From positions 80,597,966-80,661,965 of the forward strand of contig NC_083582.1 in assembly GCF_027579695.1 (NCBI RefSeq): 64,000 nucleotides of DNA, written 5' to 3'. The position numbers and the translations under genes are program-made. Shown piece by piece: positions 9,475-21,023 of this stretch. Within the stretch, counting starts at the first letter, position 1. Every line of letters starts with the position of its first letter. Source of the DNA: Neoarius graeffei. Taxonomy: Eukaryota; Chordata; Actinopteri; Siluriformes; Ariidae. Under the pieces are notes generated by a model that ran no database searches, was not told the origin of the DNA, and was given only the letters and a program-made list of their open reading frames with translations.

Positions 9475-9887
9475 CCCTGCAGGCTACGATAGCCAGTCGA
9501 GGTCTCCACCCTCTCCACCAAAAGATTTCCTGTTGACTCCATGTACCGTAACTCAGAGGGACAGATTTGGGGTGGGGGGGAGGGAAAGAAAACACAGGTT
9601 GTTAGGTATGCCCAATGTCACCTGAATAAGTAGGAGCAGTATACATATTGCACCGAGTACAAGCAGGGACTCCGGCAACTAACTATGACAGCATAACTAA
9701 AAGGAGAGAGCCAGAAGGTAACACAGGCATGAGGGAGCCCCGGGACATAAAGCAGCCAACCACTACACCGTCAACAAACTCGAGTGAGCAAGCGAGTGGG
9801 GACTGACAGCATCCGTACATCCCAGTTTACCAAAACACTCTATGTCTGAGGACCCTCCAGATCTACTCCTTTACCTCATAAACACCA

Positions 9888-11333
9888 TTAACAAAAGGCT
9901 TGACTAAACAGATGTGTTTTCAGCCGAGACTTAAATGCTGAGACTGTGTCTGATTCCCGAACACTACTTGGAAGGCTGTTCCATAACTGTGGGGCTTTGT
10001 AAGAAAAGGCTCTGCCCCCTGATGTAGCCTTCACTATACGAGGTACCAGCAGATAGCCTGCACCTTTTGATCTAAGTAGGCGTGGCGGGTCATAGAGGAG
10101 CAGAAGTTCACTCAGGTACTGTGGTGCGAGACCATTTAGTGCTTTAAAGGTCAATAATAGTATTTTATAATCAATACAAAATTTGATTGGGAGCCAGTGC
10201 AGTGTGGATAAGACAGGCGTGATGTGGTCATATTTTCTAGTTCTAGTAAGGACTCTTGCTGCTGCATTTTGAACTAACTGGAGCTTGTTTATGCACTTAT
10301 TGGAACATCCAGACAGTAAGGCATTACAATAATCCAACCTGGAGGTAACGAAAGCATGGACTAGTTTTTCTGCATCATGCAATGACATTAAATTTCTTAT
10401 CTTTGCAATATTTCTGAGATGAAAGAAAGCTATCCGGGTGATGTTATCAATGTGAGTTTTGAATGAAAGACTGGGGTCAATAATCACTCCGAGGTCTTTT
10501 ACTGCTGCACGTGAAGAAACAGAAAGGCCATCCAGAGTCACTGTATAATCAGAAAACTTACTTCTAGCTTTATGTGGTCCGAGCACAAGTACTTCAGTCT
10601 TGTCAGAGTTAAGCAGAAGGAAATTAATAAGCATCCAGTGTCTAATGTCCTTAACACATTCTTCAATTCTATTAAGCTGGTGTCTCTCATCAGGTTTTGC
10701 AGAGACATACAACTGTGTGTCATCAGCATAACAGTGGAAACTAATACAATGTTTACGAATAATATTGCCCAGAGGTAACATATATAGAGAAAAAAGCAGT
10801 GGACCCAAGACAGAACCTTGTGGAACACCAAACTTTACCTTGGTACATCTAGAAATATCACCATTTATATCAACATACTGATAACGTTCAGTTAGATAAG
10901 ACCTGAGCCAGGAGAGGGCCATTCCCTTAACTCCCACAACATTTTCTAGTCTATCCAGAAGAATGGAATGATCAATGGTATCAAATGCTGCACTAAGGTC
11001 AAGCAACACAAGTAGCGAGACACAGCCCTGATCAGACGCCAACAGTAGGTTGTTTACTACTTTAACCAGTGCTGTCTCTGTGCTATGATGAGGTCTAAAT
11101 CCTGACTGATACATTTCATGGATGTTATTCCTATGTAAATATGAGCATAACTGCTGTGCCACAGCTTTTTCAAGGATCTTGGAGATAAAGGGGAGGTTTG
11201 ATATTGGCCGATAATTGGACAGCTGACAGGGATCAAGATCAGGTTTTTTAATCAGGGGTTTGATAACTGCTATTTTAAAGGATTTGGGTACATAGCCGAT
11301 CGGAAGAGAATAATTTATTATTTTTAGAAGCAT
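9888..11333 (-). CDS. L2 LINE reverse transcriptase, N-truncated
   Basis: A 481-residue frame without internal stops. RT motifs in order are [17 protein letters not shown] (residue ~40), [13 protein letters not shown] (motif A Asp, ~110), [13 protein letters not shown] (motif B, ~170) and [11 protein letters not shown] (active-site YADD, ~200). The C-terminal domain has [12 protein letters not shown] and [12 protein letters not shown]. It ends [11 protein letters not shown], as in fish L2 elements. A full L2 ORF2 would add an AP endonuclease upstream, which is missing here. The protein would prime on nicked chromosomal DNA and copy its own RNA. The open frame suggests a fairly recent copy. 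Confidence 0.9.
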   Translation of the reverse strand: MLLKIINYSLPIGYVPKSFKIAVIKPLIKKPDLDPCQLSNYRPISNLPFISKILEKAVAQQLCSYLHRNNIHEMYQSGFRPHHSTETALVKVVNNLLLASDQGCVSLLVLLDLSAAFDTIDHSILLDRLENVVGVKGMALSWLRSYLTERYQYVDINGDISRCTKVKFGVPQGSVLGPLLFSLYMLPLGNIIRKHCISFHCYADDTQLYVSAKPDERHQLNRIEECVKDIRHWMLINFLLLNSDKTEVLVLGPHKARSKFSDYTVTLDGLSVSSRAAVKDLGVIIDPSLSFKTHIDNITRIAFFHLRNIAKIRNLMSLHDAEKLVHAFVTSRLDYCNALLSGCSNKCINKLQLVQNAAARVLTRTRKYDHITPVLSTLHWLPIKFCIDYKILLLTFKALNGLAPQYLSELLLLYDPPRLLRSKGAGYLLVPRIVKATSGGRAFSYKAPQLWNSLPSSVRESDTVSAFKSRLKTHLFSQAFC

Positions 11334-11360
11334 ATATCATCTCATCCCATTTTCTTCCAC

Positions 11361-12224
11361 TTATCCGGGGCTGGGTCGCGGAGGCAGCAGTCTGACCATG
11401 GAAGCCCAAACTTCCCTCTCCCCAGACACCTCAGCCAGCTCCTCGGGAAGAACACTGAGGCATTCCCAGGCCAGCCAAGAGACATAGTCCCTCCAGCATG
11501 TCCTGGGTCTTCCCCGGGGCCTTCTCCTGGGGGGACATGCCTGGAACACCTCCCCAGGGAGGCATCCAGGAGGCATCCGAAAAAGATGCCTGAGCCACCT
11601 CAGCTGATTCCTCTTGATGTGGAGGAGCAGCGGCTCTACTCTGAGCTCCTCCTGAGTGACTGTGCTTCTCACCCTATCTCTAAGGGAGTGCCCAACCACC
11701 CTGCTAAGGAAACTCATTTCGGCCACTTGTATCCACGATCTTGTTCTTTCGGTCATTACCCAAAGCTTATGACCATAGGTGAGTGTCGGAACGTAGATCA
11801 ACCGGTAAATTGAGAGCTTCATCTTTTGGCTCAGCTCCTTCTTCACCACGACGGACCGGTAAAGCGACCGCATCAATGCGGAGGCTGCACCGATCCGCCT
11901 GTCGATCTCATGCTCCATCCTTCCCTCACTCATGAACAAGATCCCAAGATACTTAAACTGCTCCACTTGAGGCAGGACTTCTCCACCAACCTGAAGAGGG
12001 CAAGCCACCCTTTTCCGGGCGAGAACCATGGCCTCGGACTTGGAGGTGCCGATTCTCATCCCAGCCGCTTCACACTCAACTGCAAACCGTCTCAGTGCAT
12101 GCTGAAGGTCCTGGTTTGAAGAAGCCAACAGGACATCATCATCCGCAAAAAGCAGAGATGAAATTCTGTGGTTCCCAAACAGGATTCCCTCCTGCCCCTG
12201 GCTGCACCTAGAAATTCTGTCCAT
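11361..12224 (-). pseudogene. RTE/Rex3-like RT, palm end to C-terminus
   Basis: A 287-residue frame beginning MDRISRCSQG. It has the RT active-site motif SSLLFADDDVLLAS (FADD intact), KSEAMVLARKR, and EQFKYLGILF (motif E region). A C-terminal domain follows, with EIDRRIGAASALMRSLYR, TYGHKLWVMTE and RPRGRPRTCWRDYVSWLAW. It ends at the usual RTE stop, close to the element's 3' end. The upstream RT part is in other frames, so it cannot be made as one protein from this copy. Confidence 0.88.
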
Positions 12225-12477
12225 AAAAAATTATGAACAGAACCGGTGACAAAGGGCAGCCCTGCTGGAGTCCAACATGCACTGGGAACAGGTCTGACTT
12301 ACTGCTGGCAATGCAAACCAGACTCCTGCTCCATTCGTACAGGGACCAGACAGCCCTTAGCAAAGAGCCCCAACCCCATACTCCCGAAGCACCCCCCACA
12401 GGATACCATGAGGGACATGGTCGAATGCCTTCTCCAGATCCACAAAGCACATGTGGACTGGTTGGGCAAACTCCCAT
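12208..12477 (-). pseudogene. RTE/Rex3-like RT, motif A-B region
   Basis: A short minus frame with SKSDLFPVHVGLQQGCPLSPVLF, where QGCPLSPVLF is RT motif B. The preceding palm sequence, with the region that matches a VDLEKAFDHVP-type motif A, is split between this frame and the overlapping 12526-12299 frame. This shows a frameshift near 12400. It joins the downstream FADD frame after another frame change near 12220. Confidence 0.75.
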
Positions 12478-12492
12478 GAACCCTCGAGCACC

Positions 12493-13356
12493 CTATGAAG
12501 GGTATAGAGCTGGTCCAGTGTTCCACGACCAGGACAAAAACTGCATTGTTCCTCCTGGATCTGAGGTTCGACTATTGGCTGAATTCTCCTCTCCAGTACC
12601 CTGGGGTAAACCTTCCCGGGGAGGCTGAGAAGTGTGATTGGAGCACACTCTCCGGTCCCCTTTCTTAAAAAGAGGGACCACCACCCCAGTCTGCCACTCC
12701 AGAGGCACTGTCCCCAACCACCATGTCATGTTGCAGAGGCGTGTCAGCCAAGACAGCCCCACAACATCCAGAGACTTGAGATACTCAGGGCAGATCTCAT
12801 CCACCCCTGATGCCTTGCCACAGAGGAGCTTGCAAACCACCTCAGTGACTTCGGCTTGTGTAATGGACAAGTCCACCTCTGAGTCATCAGCCTCCACTTC
12901 CTCAATGGAAGACATGACGGTGGGATTGAGGAGGTCCTCGAAGTATTCCTTCCACCGCCCGACAATATCCCCAGTCGAGGTCAACAGCTCCCCATCCGCA
13001 CTGTAAACAGTGTTGGCAGAGTACTGCTTCCCCCTCCTGAGGCGCCGGATGGTTTGCCAGAATTTCCTCGAGGCTGACCGATAGTCCTCCTCCATGGCCT
13101 CACCGAACTTTTCCCAGTTCCGAGTTTTTGGATCCGCAACTGCCCGAGCTGCAGCACGCCTGGCCTGCTGATACCTGTCAGCGGCCTCAGGAGTACTGGA
13201 GGCCAACATGGCCCGATAGGACTCCTTCTTCAGCTTGACGGCATCCCTTACTTCCGGTGTCCACCACCGGGTTCGGGGATTGCCACCCCGACAGGCCTCA
13301 GCTCTGAACAGCTGCATCGACAATGGAGGCAGAGAACATGGTCCACTCAGACTCAA
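12493..13356 (-). pseudogene. RTE/Rex3-like linker and RT N-terminus
   Basis: A 287-residue frame. Residues ~25-130 are the basic linker (NPRTRWWTPEVRDAVKLKKE, then ARRAAARAVADPKTRNWEKF). The finger region follows with CGKASGVDEICPEYLK and GVVVPLFKKGDRRVCSN, typical of RT motifs 0-1. The frame shifts near 12660, so the last ~60 residues are out-of-frame noise. It continues the endonuclease frame with an overlap at 13298-13356. Confidence 0.82.
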
Positions 13357-14215
13357 TGTCCCCCGCCTCCCTCGGAAGCTGGGAGAAGCTCTCCCGGAGG
13401 TGGGAGTTAAAGACCTCCCTGACAGAGTGCTCGGCCAGATGTTCCCAGCAGACTCTCACCATACATTTGGGCCTGCCAGGTCTGTCCAGCTTCCTCCTCC
13501 GCCAGCGGATCCAACACACCACCAGGTGGTGATCAGTTGACAGCTCAGCCCCTCTCTTCACCCAAGTGTCCAAGACATAGGGCCGGAGATCAGATGAAAT
13601 GACAACAAAGTCAATCATCGACCTCCGACCTAAGGTGTCCTGGTGCCACATGCACTTATGGACACCCCTATGCTCGAACATGGTGTTCGTTATGCACAAA
13701 CCATGACTAGCACAGAAGTCCAATAACAAAGCACCACTCGGGTTCAGATCGGGGAGGCCGTTCCTCCCAATCACACCCCTCCAGGTGTCGCTGTCGTCGC
13801 CCACATGAGTGTTAAAGTCCCCCAGTAGAACAATGGAGTCCCCAGTCTGAGCACCTCTCAGTACCTCTCCCAGGGACTCCAAGAAGGCCGGATACCCTAT
13901 ACTGCTATTCAGCCCATAGGCACAAACAACAGCAAGAGCCCTTTCCCTGACCCAAAGGCACAGAGAGGCGACCCTCTCATTCACTCCAACATGGCGGCTG
14001 AGCTGGGGAGCTATAAGCAAGCCCACACCAGCCAACCGCCGCTCACCGTGGGCAACTCCAGAGAAGTGGAGAGTCCAGCCCCTCTCGAGGAGCTGGGTTC
14101 CAGGGCCCAAGCTGTGCATGGAGGTGAGCCGGACTATCTCTAGCCGGTACCTCTTAACCTCCCACACAAGCTCAGGCTCTTCCCCCCCCCAGCGAAGTGA
14201 CATTCCATGTCCCAA
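13298..14215 (-). pseudogene. RTE/Rex3-like apurinic endonuclease domain
   Basis: A 305-residue frame carrying the EEP (AP endonuclease) fold that nicks target DNA. Visible blocks are [23 protein letters not shown], the catalytic [17 protein letters not shown] and STDHHLV with the final Asp-His pair. The first catalytic block near the N-terminus is eroded. In RTE LINEs this domain opens the single ORF. The frame is out of register with the linker after about 13298. Confidence 0.85.
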
Positions 14216-14670
14216 CAGCTAGCCACTGTGTTCGGGGATCAGGTTGTCGAGGCCCCTGCCTTCGACTGCCGCCCAATCCACACTGCACCGGCCCCCTACG
14301 GCTACCTCTGTGGGTGGTGAACCCACAGGAGGTCGGGCCCATGTCACCACTTTGGGCTGAGCCCAGCTGGGCCCTGTGGGCAAAGGCCCGGCCACCAGGC
14401 GCTCACATACGAGCCCCAACCCTGGGCCTGGCTCCAGGATGAGGCCCTGGCTGCGCCATAATGGGCGACGTCACGGTCCTTGATTTTTTCATTTCCATAA
14501 GGGGGTTTAGTAAACTGCTCTTGGTCTGGCCTGTCACCTAGGACCTGTCCGCCTTGGGAAACCCTAACAGGGGCGTAATGCCCCCAACAACATAGCTCCT
14601 AGGATCAGTCAAGCACACAAACCCCTCCACCACAATAAGGTGGCAGTTCTAGGAGGGGAGCATATATCAT

Positions 14671-14817
14671 ATATCATATCAAACTGAATATACATTGCCA
14701 GTAAGGTGAATGAGCAATTAAGTTTATCAAACAGCAAACTAACATTGTAAGCAAATGGCTCATCTTTCAAATGAGCATGTAGACTGAACCAAACACAGAC
14801 TCCTCCATGCATTACTG
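14671..14817. other. Spacer between RTE and Rex1 LINEs
   Basis: About 150 bp with no recognisable repeat or coding motif. It may be the original target sequence or an eroded end of one of the neighbouring LINEs. Confidence 0.4.
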
Positions 14818-16556
14818 CAGACCAGGTCAGAGGTCAACTGAGGAAGCTTCACTCCAGGAAAGCAGCAGGCCCAGACAAGGTGTGTCCCCGACTACTGAAG
14901 ACCTGCACTGCTGAACTGGGTGAACCACTCCAACACATCTTCAACCTCAGCCTGCAGCTGGGGAGAGTGCCCACTCTCTGGAAGACATCATGTATCATTC
15001 CAGTTCCCAAAAAGATCCGGCCCAGCGAGCTGAACAACTTCCGACCGGTGGCACTCACTTCATATCTGATGAAGACATTGGAGAGGCTCTTCCTCAGCCT
15101 CCTCAGACCCCAGGTACAACATGCCCAGGACTGTCTGCAGTTTGCGTACTGGGCAGGTGTTGGTGTGGAAGACGCCATTCTCTACCTGCTACACTGAGCC
15201 CACTCGCATCTGGATAAGGGAAATGGCACAGTGAGGATCCTCTTCTTGGACTTTTCAAGTGCCTTCAACACCATCCAGTCCCTTATGCTTCAGGACAAAC
15301 TGAACAGGATGCGAGTGGACCCCTGCCTGGTCACCTGGATCTCCAATTACCTCACTGACAGGCCGCAGTATGTCAGGCTGAAGGACATCACGTCTGACAC
15401 TGTGATTAGCAGCACCGGAGCACCCCAGGGCATGGTGCTGGCCCCTCTTCTCTTCACCCTGTACACCGTGGACTTCTGCTACAACTCGGAGCTGTGTCAC
15501 ATTCAGAAGTTTGCCGATGACACAGCCATCGTTGGGTGTATCAGTGATGACAGAGAGGAGGAGTGTAGGAGCCTGGTGAGGGACTTTGCTGTGTGGTGCA
15601 ATAGGAATCATCTGCAGCTCAACACCTCGAAGACCAAGGAGCTGGTCATTGACTTTGGGAGGTCCACACCAAGGTCACGACCAGTTCTGATCGAGGGAGT
15701 TGAGGTGGAGACTGTGGATCCCTACAAGTACCTCGGGCTGTGGCTGGACAGCAAGCTGGACTGGACTTGCAACACCAATCACTTGTACAGGAAGGGACAG
15801 AGCAGGCTATACTTCCTTAGGAGGCTGCGGTCCTTTAACATCTGCAGGAAACTCCTGTGGATGTTCTATCAGTCTGTGGTCGCCAGTGTCCTGTTTTACA
15901 CCGTGGTGTGCTGGGGGGGCAGCACATCCAAGAAGGACACATCCAGGCTGGACAGACTGATTAGGCTGGCCGGCTCTGTGGTCGGCATGAAGCTGGACTC
16001 TCTGGTGACGGTGGCAGAGAAGAAGTCTATGGACAAACTATTGAACATCATGGACGATGCCAGTCACCTTCTGCACACCATCATCAGCAACCAGAGGAGC
16101 CTGTTCAGTGACAGAATGCTCCTTCCCAAGTGCAGGACGAACAGACTCAAAAACTCCTTTGTCCCTCACACCATCAGACTGTACAACTCCTCTCTGGGGG
16201 GAAGGAGGGGTAACAGGAGGACAGAGGACGGGAAGGAGCAGTAGCCTAGCCTAACAATAAGCAATACCAGACAATGTGCAATATAATGTGCAATATAAAG
16301 TGCAATATCTCTCCTGCTGCCCCTTCCCCTTTTTTCCTCCTCTCTATCCCCCTTCCTCTTTTCCCCATATCTTATTCTTTTTATGTTTGTATATGTAAAT
16401 ACTTAATTTAATTTAATTTATCTAGAAGTTTTTCTCTATTTCTTTTCTCTGTTTATCTGTAATGATGCTGCTGGAATCTTAATTTCCCTGAGGGAACCCT
16501 CCCAAAGGGATCAATAAAGTTTTATCTAATCTAATATAATCTAATCTAATCTAATC
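14818..16556 (+). mobile_element. Rex1-type LINE, 5'-truncated
   Basis: Plus-strand LINE starting within the ORF at about 14818 (coding sequence GKAAGPDKV-like just after). It runs through RT and a short 3' UTR rich in pyrimidines, and ends GATCAATAAAGTTTTATC followed by a (TCTAA)n tail to about 16568. The tail of short tandem repeats and the RT sequence identify the Rex1/Babar group of fish LINEs. The endonuclease is missing through 5' truncation. Confidence 0.88.
14880..16244 (+). pseudogene. Rex1 reverse transcriptase with one stop
   Basis: One continuous frame interrupted by a single TGA at 15195-15197. Motifs in order are CIIPVPKK and FRPVALTS (fingers), FLDFSSAFNTIQ (motif A), TGAPQGMVLAPLLFTLY (motif B), QKFADDTAIVG (active-site FADD) and YKYLGLWLDSKLDW (motif E). 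The C-terminus is FFLRRLRSFN-like and ends with PKCRTNRLKNSFVPHTIR. It would reverse transcribe Rex1 RNA at the target site. Only the nonsense codon and the missing N-terminus disable it. Confidence 0.9.
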
Positions 16557-16592
16557 TAATCTAATCTAAACAACAATCTTAAGGAAACTTGG

Positions 16593-16627
<35 letters not shown>

Positions 16628-17555
16628 CTTAAACATAAAGAAATAAACTAAACTTACATGGGAGGAGCAGGCATTCACCACAAACTGAAGCACACTGCAG
16701 TTAATTACTAATCAGCACCAAGTGGGGAGGAAAAAAGGGGGCGTATCTCACTGTGTTGTGGAGGCGGAGTAGAAGGAAGAGTGACAGGGATTTCAAACAT
16801 TGACTGTATATGGAATTATCATATAAAATTACAATATTAAAATATTCTGTGAAATTACTATATAATATTACCATACAATTAATCTATAAAATGACCATAT
16901 AATTCCTGTATTAAATTACTGTATAAAATTTACAGTTAAATTTTTGTTCAAGTTTATAAACAGGAAATTTATTCAAGATGGTTTAAACGTTTGTTTGTTT
17001 GTTTGTTTGTTTGTTTTAGGGGTTTTTTGAAACCACAAAGGTGTTTCTGCTGGTGTTTGAAAAGCTGAGAGTAATCTTCAATGGCCCACTTCACCTGGTG
17101 ACCTCACCTCTTTAACAGTATTAAAAAATAAAAAGTGCTAAGAGCGATCTGGGTTTTTCTTTTCTATGACTGTACACACAGATTATACAGAAGAACAGAC
17201 TGGCTTCAGATCAAAACCATTTGCCACAAATGCTTCAGGCAATCAGGGACACATCCTGTACAGAGTAACCTTTACCTCAGAACCACACACACACACACAC
17301 TCACGATGACTGTACTGACCTCTAGTGTCTCAATACCTCATTCCAGGGACAAAAGGAAAAAAAGCTGGGCTTCACCAATCAGTTACCATTTTATTCTCTT
17401 TCTGTCCATCCTGACCAGTCATACGACACATTTTAATGTTAAAGATGTTGTAGTTGTGAGGCTCACAAAGTTTCCTGTGAGTGTAACATGTCCGAGTATG
17501 CTCATCTGATCTATACTACATGTTGTGAAGCTGGCTAGAAATAATAGAGTATATT
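16557..17555. other. Unassigned AT-rich stretch with microsatellites
   Basis: No gene seen. It contains (TA)n at 16598-16626 and (GTTT)n at 16987-17016. A run of AT-rich imperfect repeats resembling ATATAAAATTAC lies at about 16806-16935, and a short (AC)n is near 17285. The remainder is not recognised. Confidence 0.6.
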
Positions 17556-18108
17556 CAGTACTGTGCAAAAGTTTTCGGACCCCTATTTATTTTCATCCAA
17601 ACTTTGTTATAGATTTCTATTTTATGACTTCTACATTATCAAGTCAGTGCAAAAACATTTTAGAGTTCAAATGTTTGGGGGGTTTTCCAGACCAAAATTA
17701 AATGTTACAGAAAAAAAAGGTTTGTATCTGAGCAGCATATTCCATAAGAGAGCACTTTTCAGATGGAAAAAGAAAGCATAATGAAGGCTGCTGGGTTTTG
17801 GTGTAAAATGAAGAAGTGAGTGTGACAGTCAAAGTGTCCAGAAGAACTGTGGCTGGTTCTGTAAGATGCTCAGGAAAACCTACAGATCATTTCCGCATAA
17901 AACTGACCTCACTGGACCTGAGACGGATTTATTTTAAAGCAAAGGTTCGTCTCACACCAAATACTGACTCTGTTTCATTTATTATGGCTCACTGATTACT
18001 GTTTATAGTATTTTTTAATGTTGAAACATTTCATTTCATTTCATTATTTTTAAGCCATTTTTGGTTGACAGCATTTTTTTATGTGTCTAAGACTTTTGCT
18101 CAGAACTG
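17556..18108. mobile_element. Tc1/mariner-type MITE
   Basis: Inverted ends CAGTACTGTGCAAAAGTTTTC on the left and CAGTTCTGAGCAAAAGTCTTAG (as reverse complement) on the right, next to TA on the right side. Length is about 553 bp. The interior has no long frame but contains AGTGTCCAGAAGAACTGTGG-type sequence familiar from Tc1 transposase 5' ends. It is probably a deletion derivative. Confidence 0.72.
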
Positions 18109-18285
18109 TATTTCCATAAGACTGTTCACAAATTATGAACTGTTTTATGAATAAATTAAATTCCTAATTTCATCATTAGACTTGGCTGGCTTTAGACTGT
18201 TGAATCTAACTTTTAAACATATTTTTAAATATTTAGCTCATACCATAAAAAAGTAATTAATAATAATAATAATAATAATAATAAT

Positions 18286-18467
18286 TAAAGCCGCAAGCGG
18301 CCTCGACGGGCCCTCGCGCCAGCGGCCAAGGGGGGTGGGGGCATGCGTCCCCGCGAAATACCTTCCACAGCTTCTGCGGCAAGAGACATTACTCCCACAA
18401 TGGCGACAAAGCACAGAATTGGACACATGGCAACAATAGGGTCTCGCACTGTACGGTGCTCGGGGCC

Positions 18468-18498
<31 letters not shown>

Positions 18499-21001
18499 CC
18501 TTCAAAAACAATAGGGTCTCGCACTGTACGGTGCTCGGGCCCTAATAATAATAATAAAAACTAGAAACTATACGCCAAGCAGGCACCTTAATGCGAGAGG
18601 CAAAAATCACAACACGTTAGGGGGCGCTATAGAGGCCCTGAGGCCCGCCTGGATCTGGGCTTCTGGTTCTCAGTAGCGGTGGCAGTCTAAGAAAAAGGAG
18701 CCAAATTTCGTGCGTTGTCGACCATGGCAAGCACCCCAATAAGGGTCTTGTAAAGAGTTTGCTTGCCAAGTTTGGCAAATCAGAAGCTGCAATATCATTT
18801 TTGCCATAACCAGCACCCCCAGGGGTGAAAGTGAACAAAATTTGGCATACATGTCAGGTGAGCTATGAAGAGTTTGCGTATGAAGTTTGATGACAATTGA
18901 GTAAATAGAAGATGAGATAGAGATTTTTGAAGAATAAGTTTTTTGGTTTTTCCCATGTCAGTAGGTGGCGCTATGCTGTACATGAGCGATTATGAGTTGG
19001 AAAAATAAGTGTCTACAACAGGAACGTACAATCACAAGGTAGTGGTGTGAAGGAAAAGCATTATGGAATTATTTACCAAAAACCCGTTTTGGAGCAATTG
19101 CGTCGGCCAAAAACAGCGCCCCCCATGGACGAAAATTCCCAAAATGTGGTATACATGACATGGGAGGTAGTAAGAGGGTGGCCGTGAAGTTTGACCAAAT
19201 GTGAGGAAAGATTGGATTTTTTGCCCAAAAATAGCGCCCCCAGTGGCGAAACAGCACAGAAATTGGGTAACATTTCAGAAGCCCAATGAGTGATTTGCGT
19301 GTGAAGTATGAGCAGTTCTGAGCAATTAGAAGATTTGTAATGAATTTTTAAGCATGTGAAATTCTGCATTGAAAATTGATTGACGTATAACTTCTGAACG
19401 GTTTACCCTACGTGAAACGTATTTAGCAACTTTTGTCAGCCATGTCTGTAGATGATGTGTATCAATTTTGGTGATGTTCCCATGAACGGTCTAGGAGGAG
19501 TTGCGCCGTCTTCGTGGCCATGCATTTCGCACAAAAGTGAAATTACCTCACTTCCTGTTGGGCGTGGCTAATGCATTGGCATTACATTTCTGTCCGGCTT
19601 AGCGAGATACATATGCGTACCAAAGGGCATGCCACTACTACAAACTACATGGCAACCAGGCACCTTAATGCGAGAGGCAAAAATCACAACACGTTAGGGG
19701 GCGCTATAGAGGCCCCAAGGCCCACCTGGATCTGGGCTTCTGGTTCTCAGTAACGGTGGCAGTCCAAGAAAAAGGGGCAAAATTTCGAGCGCTGTCGACC
19801 ATGGCAAGCGCCCCAATAATGGTCTTGTAAAGAGTTTGCTTGCCAAGTTTGACAAATCAGAAGCTGCAATATCATTTTTGCCATAACCAGCACCCCCAGT
19901 GGCGAAAGTGCACAAAATTTGGCGTATATGTCAGGGGAGCTATGAAGAGTTTGCGTATGAAGTTTGATGACAATTGAGTAAATAGAAGATGAGATATAGA
20001 TTTTTGAAGAATAAATTTTTTGGTTTTTCCCATGTCAGTAGGTGGCGCTATGCTGTACATGAGCGATTATGAGATGGAAAAATAAGGGGCCACAACAGCA
20101 ACGTACTATCACAAGGTAGTGGTGTGAAGGAAAAGCATTATGGAATTATTTACCAAAAACCCGTTTTGGAGAAATTGCGTCGGCCAAAAACAGCGCCCCC
20201 CATGGACGAAAATTCCCAAAATGTGGTATACATGACATAGAAGGTAGTAAGAGGGTGGCCGTGAAGTTTGACCAAGTTTGAGGAAAGATTAGATTTTTTG
20301 CCCAAAAATAGCGCCCCCAGTGGCGAAATATCACAGAAATTGGGTAACATGTCAGAAGCCCAATGAGTGATTAGCGTGTGAAGTATGAGCAGTGTTGAGC
20401 AATTAGAAGATTTGTTATGAATTTTTTAGCATGTAAAATTTTGAAGTGAAAATTGATTGACGTACAACTTCTGAACGGTTTATCCTACGTGAAACGTATT
20501 TAGTACCTTTTGTCAGCCATGTCTCTAGATGATGTGTATCAATTTTGGTGACATTCCTATGAACGGTCTAGGAGGAGTTGCGCCGTCTTCGTGGCCATGC
20601 ATTTCGCACAAAAGTGAAATTACCTCACTTCCTGTTGGGCGTGGCTAATGCATTGGCATTACATTTTTGTCCGGCTTAGTGAGATACATATGCATACCAA
20701 ATGGCATGCCACTACTACAAACTATATGGCAACCAGGCACCTTAACGCGGGAGGCCAAAATCACAACGACTTAGGGGGCGCTATAGAGGCCCTGAGCCCC
20801 GGCCAAGTTTGGGCTTTTGGTTCTGAGTAGCGGTGGCAATTCTCGGAACTGGTGCCAAATTTCGTGCGTTTTCGCCCATGGCAAGCGCCCCGAAAATGGC
20901 CCAACAGCGGAGAAAAATAAAGAAGAAGAAGAAGACGGAAGAATAATAATAGTGAACTCTTACAAGAACAATAGGGCCTTCGCCCATAGGGCTCGGGCCC
21001 T
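18286..21001. mobile_element. Hairpin-ended teleost repeat inserted in TAA repeats
   Basis: Begins with the hairpin GCCGCAAGCGGC at 18291 and ends GCTCGGGCCCTAA near 21002, between (TAA)n tracts. The terminal block, CAATAGGG then a short palindrome (GCACTGTACGGTGC) then TCGGGCCCTAA, occurs three times, ending at about 18474, 18545 and 21002. This suggests nested or tandem copies. Between the last two lies an array of 1077 bp units. Hairpin plus CTAA at the end resembles Helitron/Helentron 3' ends, but no Rep/helicase frame is present, so the class is uncertain. Small frames here are not genes. Confidence 0.55.
18581..20890. repeat. Tandem 1077 bp repeat, two full units plus part of a third
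   Basis: The landmark AGGCACCTTAA occurs at 18581, 19658 and 20735, giving an identical period of 1077 bp twice. Units 1 and 2 are almost the same throughout. The third stops at about 20890. Each unit holds three diverged sub-repeats of roughly 100-170 bp. All three pair an AGCRCCCCC(A)GTGG(C)GAAA-like core with CAAAATTTGGCATACATG-like text. Confidence 0.9.
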
Positions 21002-21023
21002 AATAATAATCTGATGTACTGCA

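Larger units (their letters stand above)
7561..11340 (-). mobile_element. L2-clade LINE, 5'-truncated, with hAT insert
   Basis: Minus-strand non-LTR retrotransposon. The RT frame is at 11333-9888. The 3' UTR runs from 9887 to 9483 and from 8293 to 7561, and ends in AAATAAACTTGATTTG. A hAT element (8294-9474) splits the 3' UTR. About 70 bp, starting with TAACTCAGAGGGACAG, occurs twice in the UTR (about 7963-8030 and 9539-9611). The 5' end is lost at about 11340, where an RTE LINE is inserted. The endonuclease domain is absent. Confidence 0.85.
11341..14660 (-). mobile_element. RTE-clade (Rex3-like) LINE, near full length, degraded
   Basis: The minus-strand element is bounded by the 10 bp duplication CATATATCAT at 11331-11340 and 14661-14670. 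Domain order in its direction is AP endonuclease (14215-13298), linker and RT (13356-11361), then a short 3' end GGATAAGTGGAAGAAAATGG. RTE elements have this compact endonuclease-RT layout with very short 3' tails. Several frameshifts separate the frames. It was inserted at the truncated 5' side of the L2. Bases 14216-14660 are its 5' region and show no frame I recognise. Confidence 0.85.

Noticed and set aside
9259..9595. Gly/Arg-rich frames on both strands
   Set aside because: Products of GC-rich subterminal repeats in a hAT element.
18238..18564. Short frames with poly-Leu, poly-Ile or poly-Asn runs
   Set aside because: Translations of (TAA)n microsatellites.
18617..20350. Several 60-98 codon frames repeated about 1077 bp apart
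   Set aside because: They recur only because the DNA is a tandem repeat; no codon-level conservation and they run in both directions.
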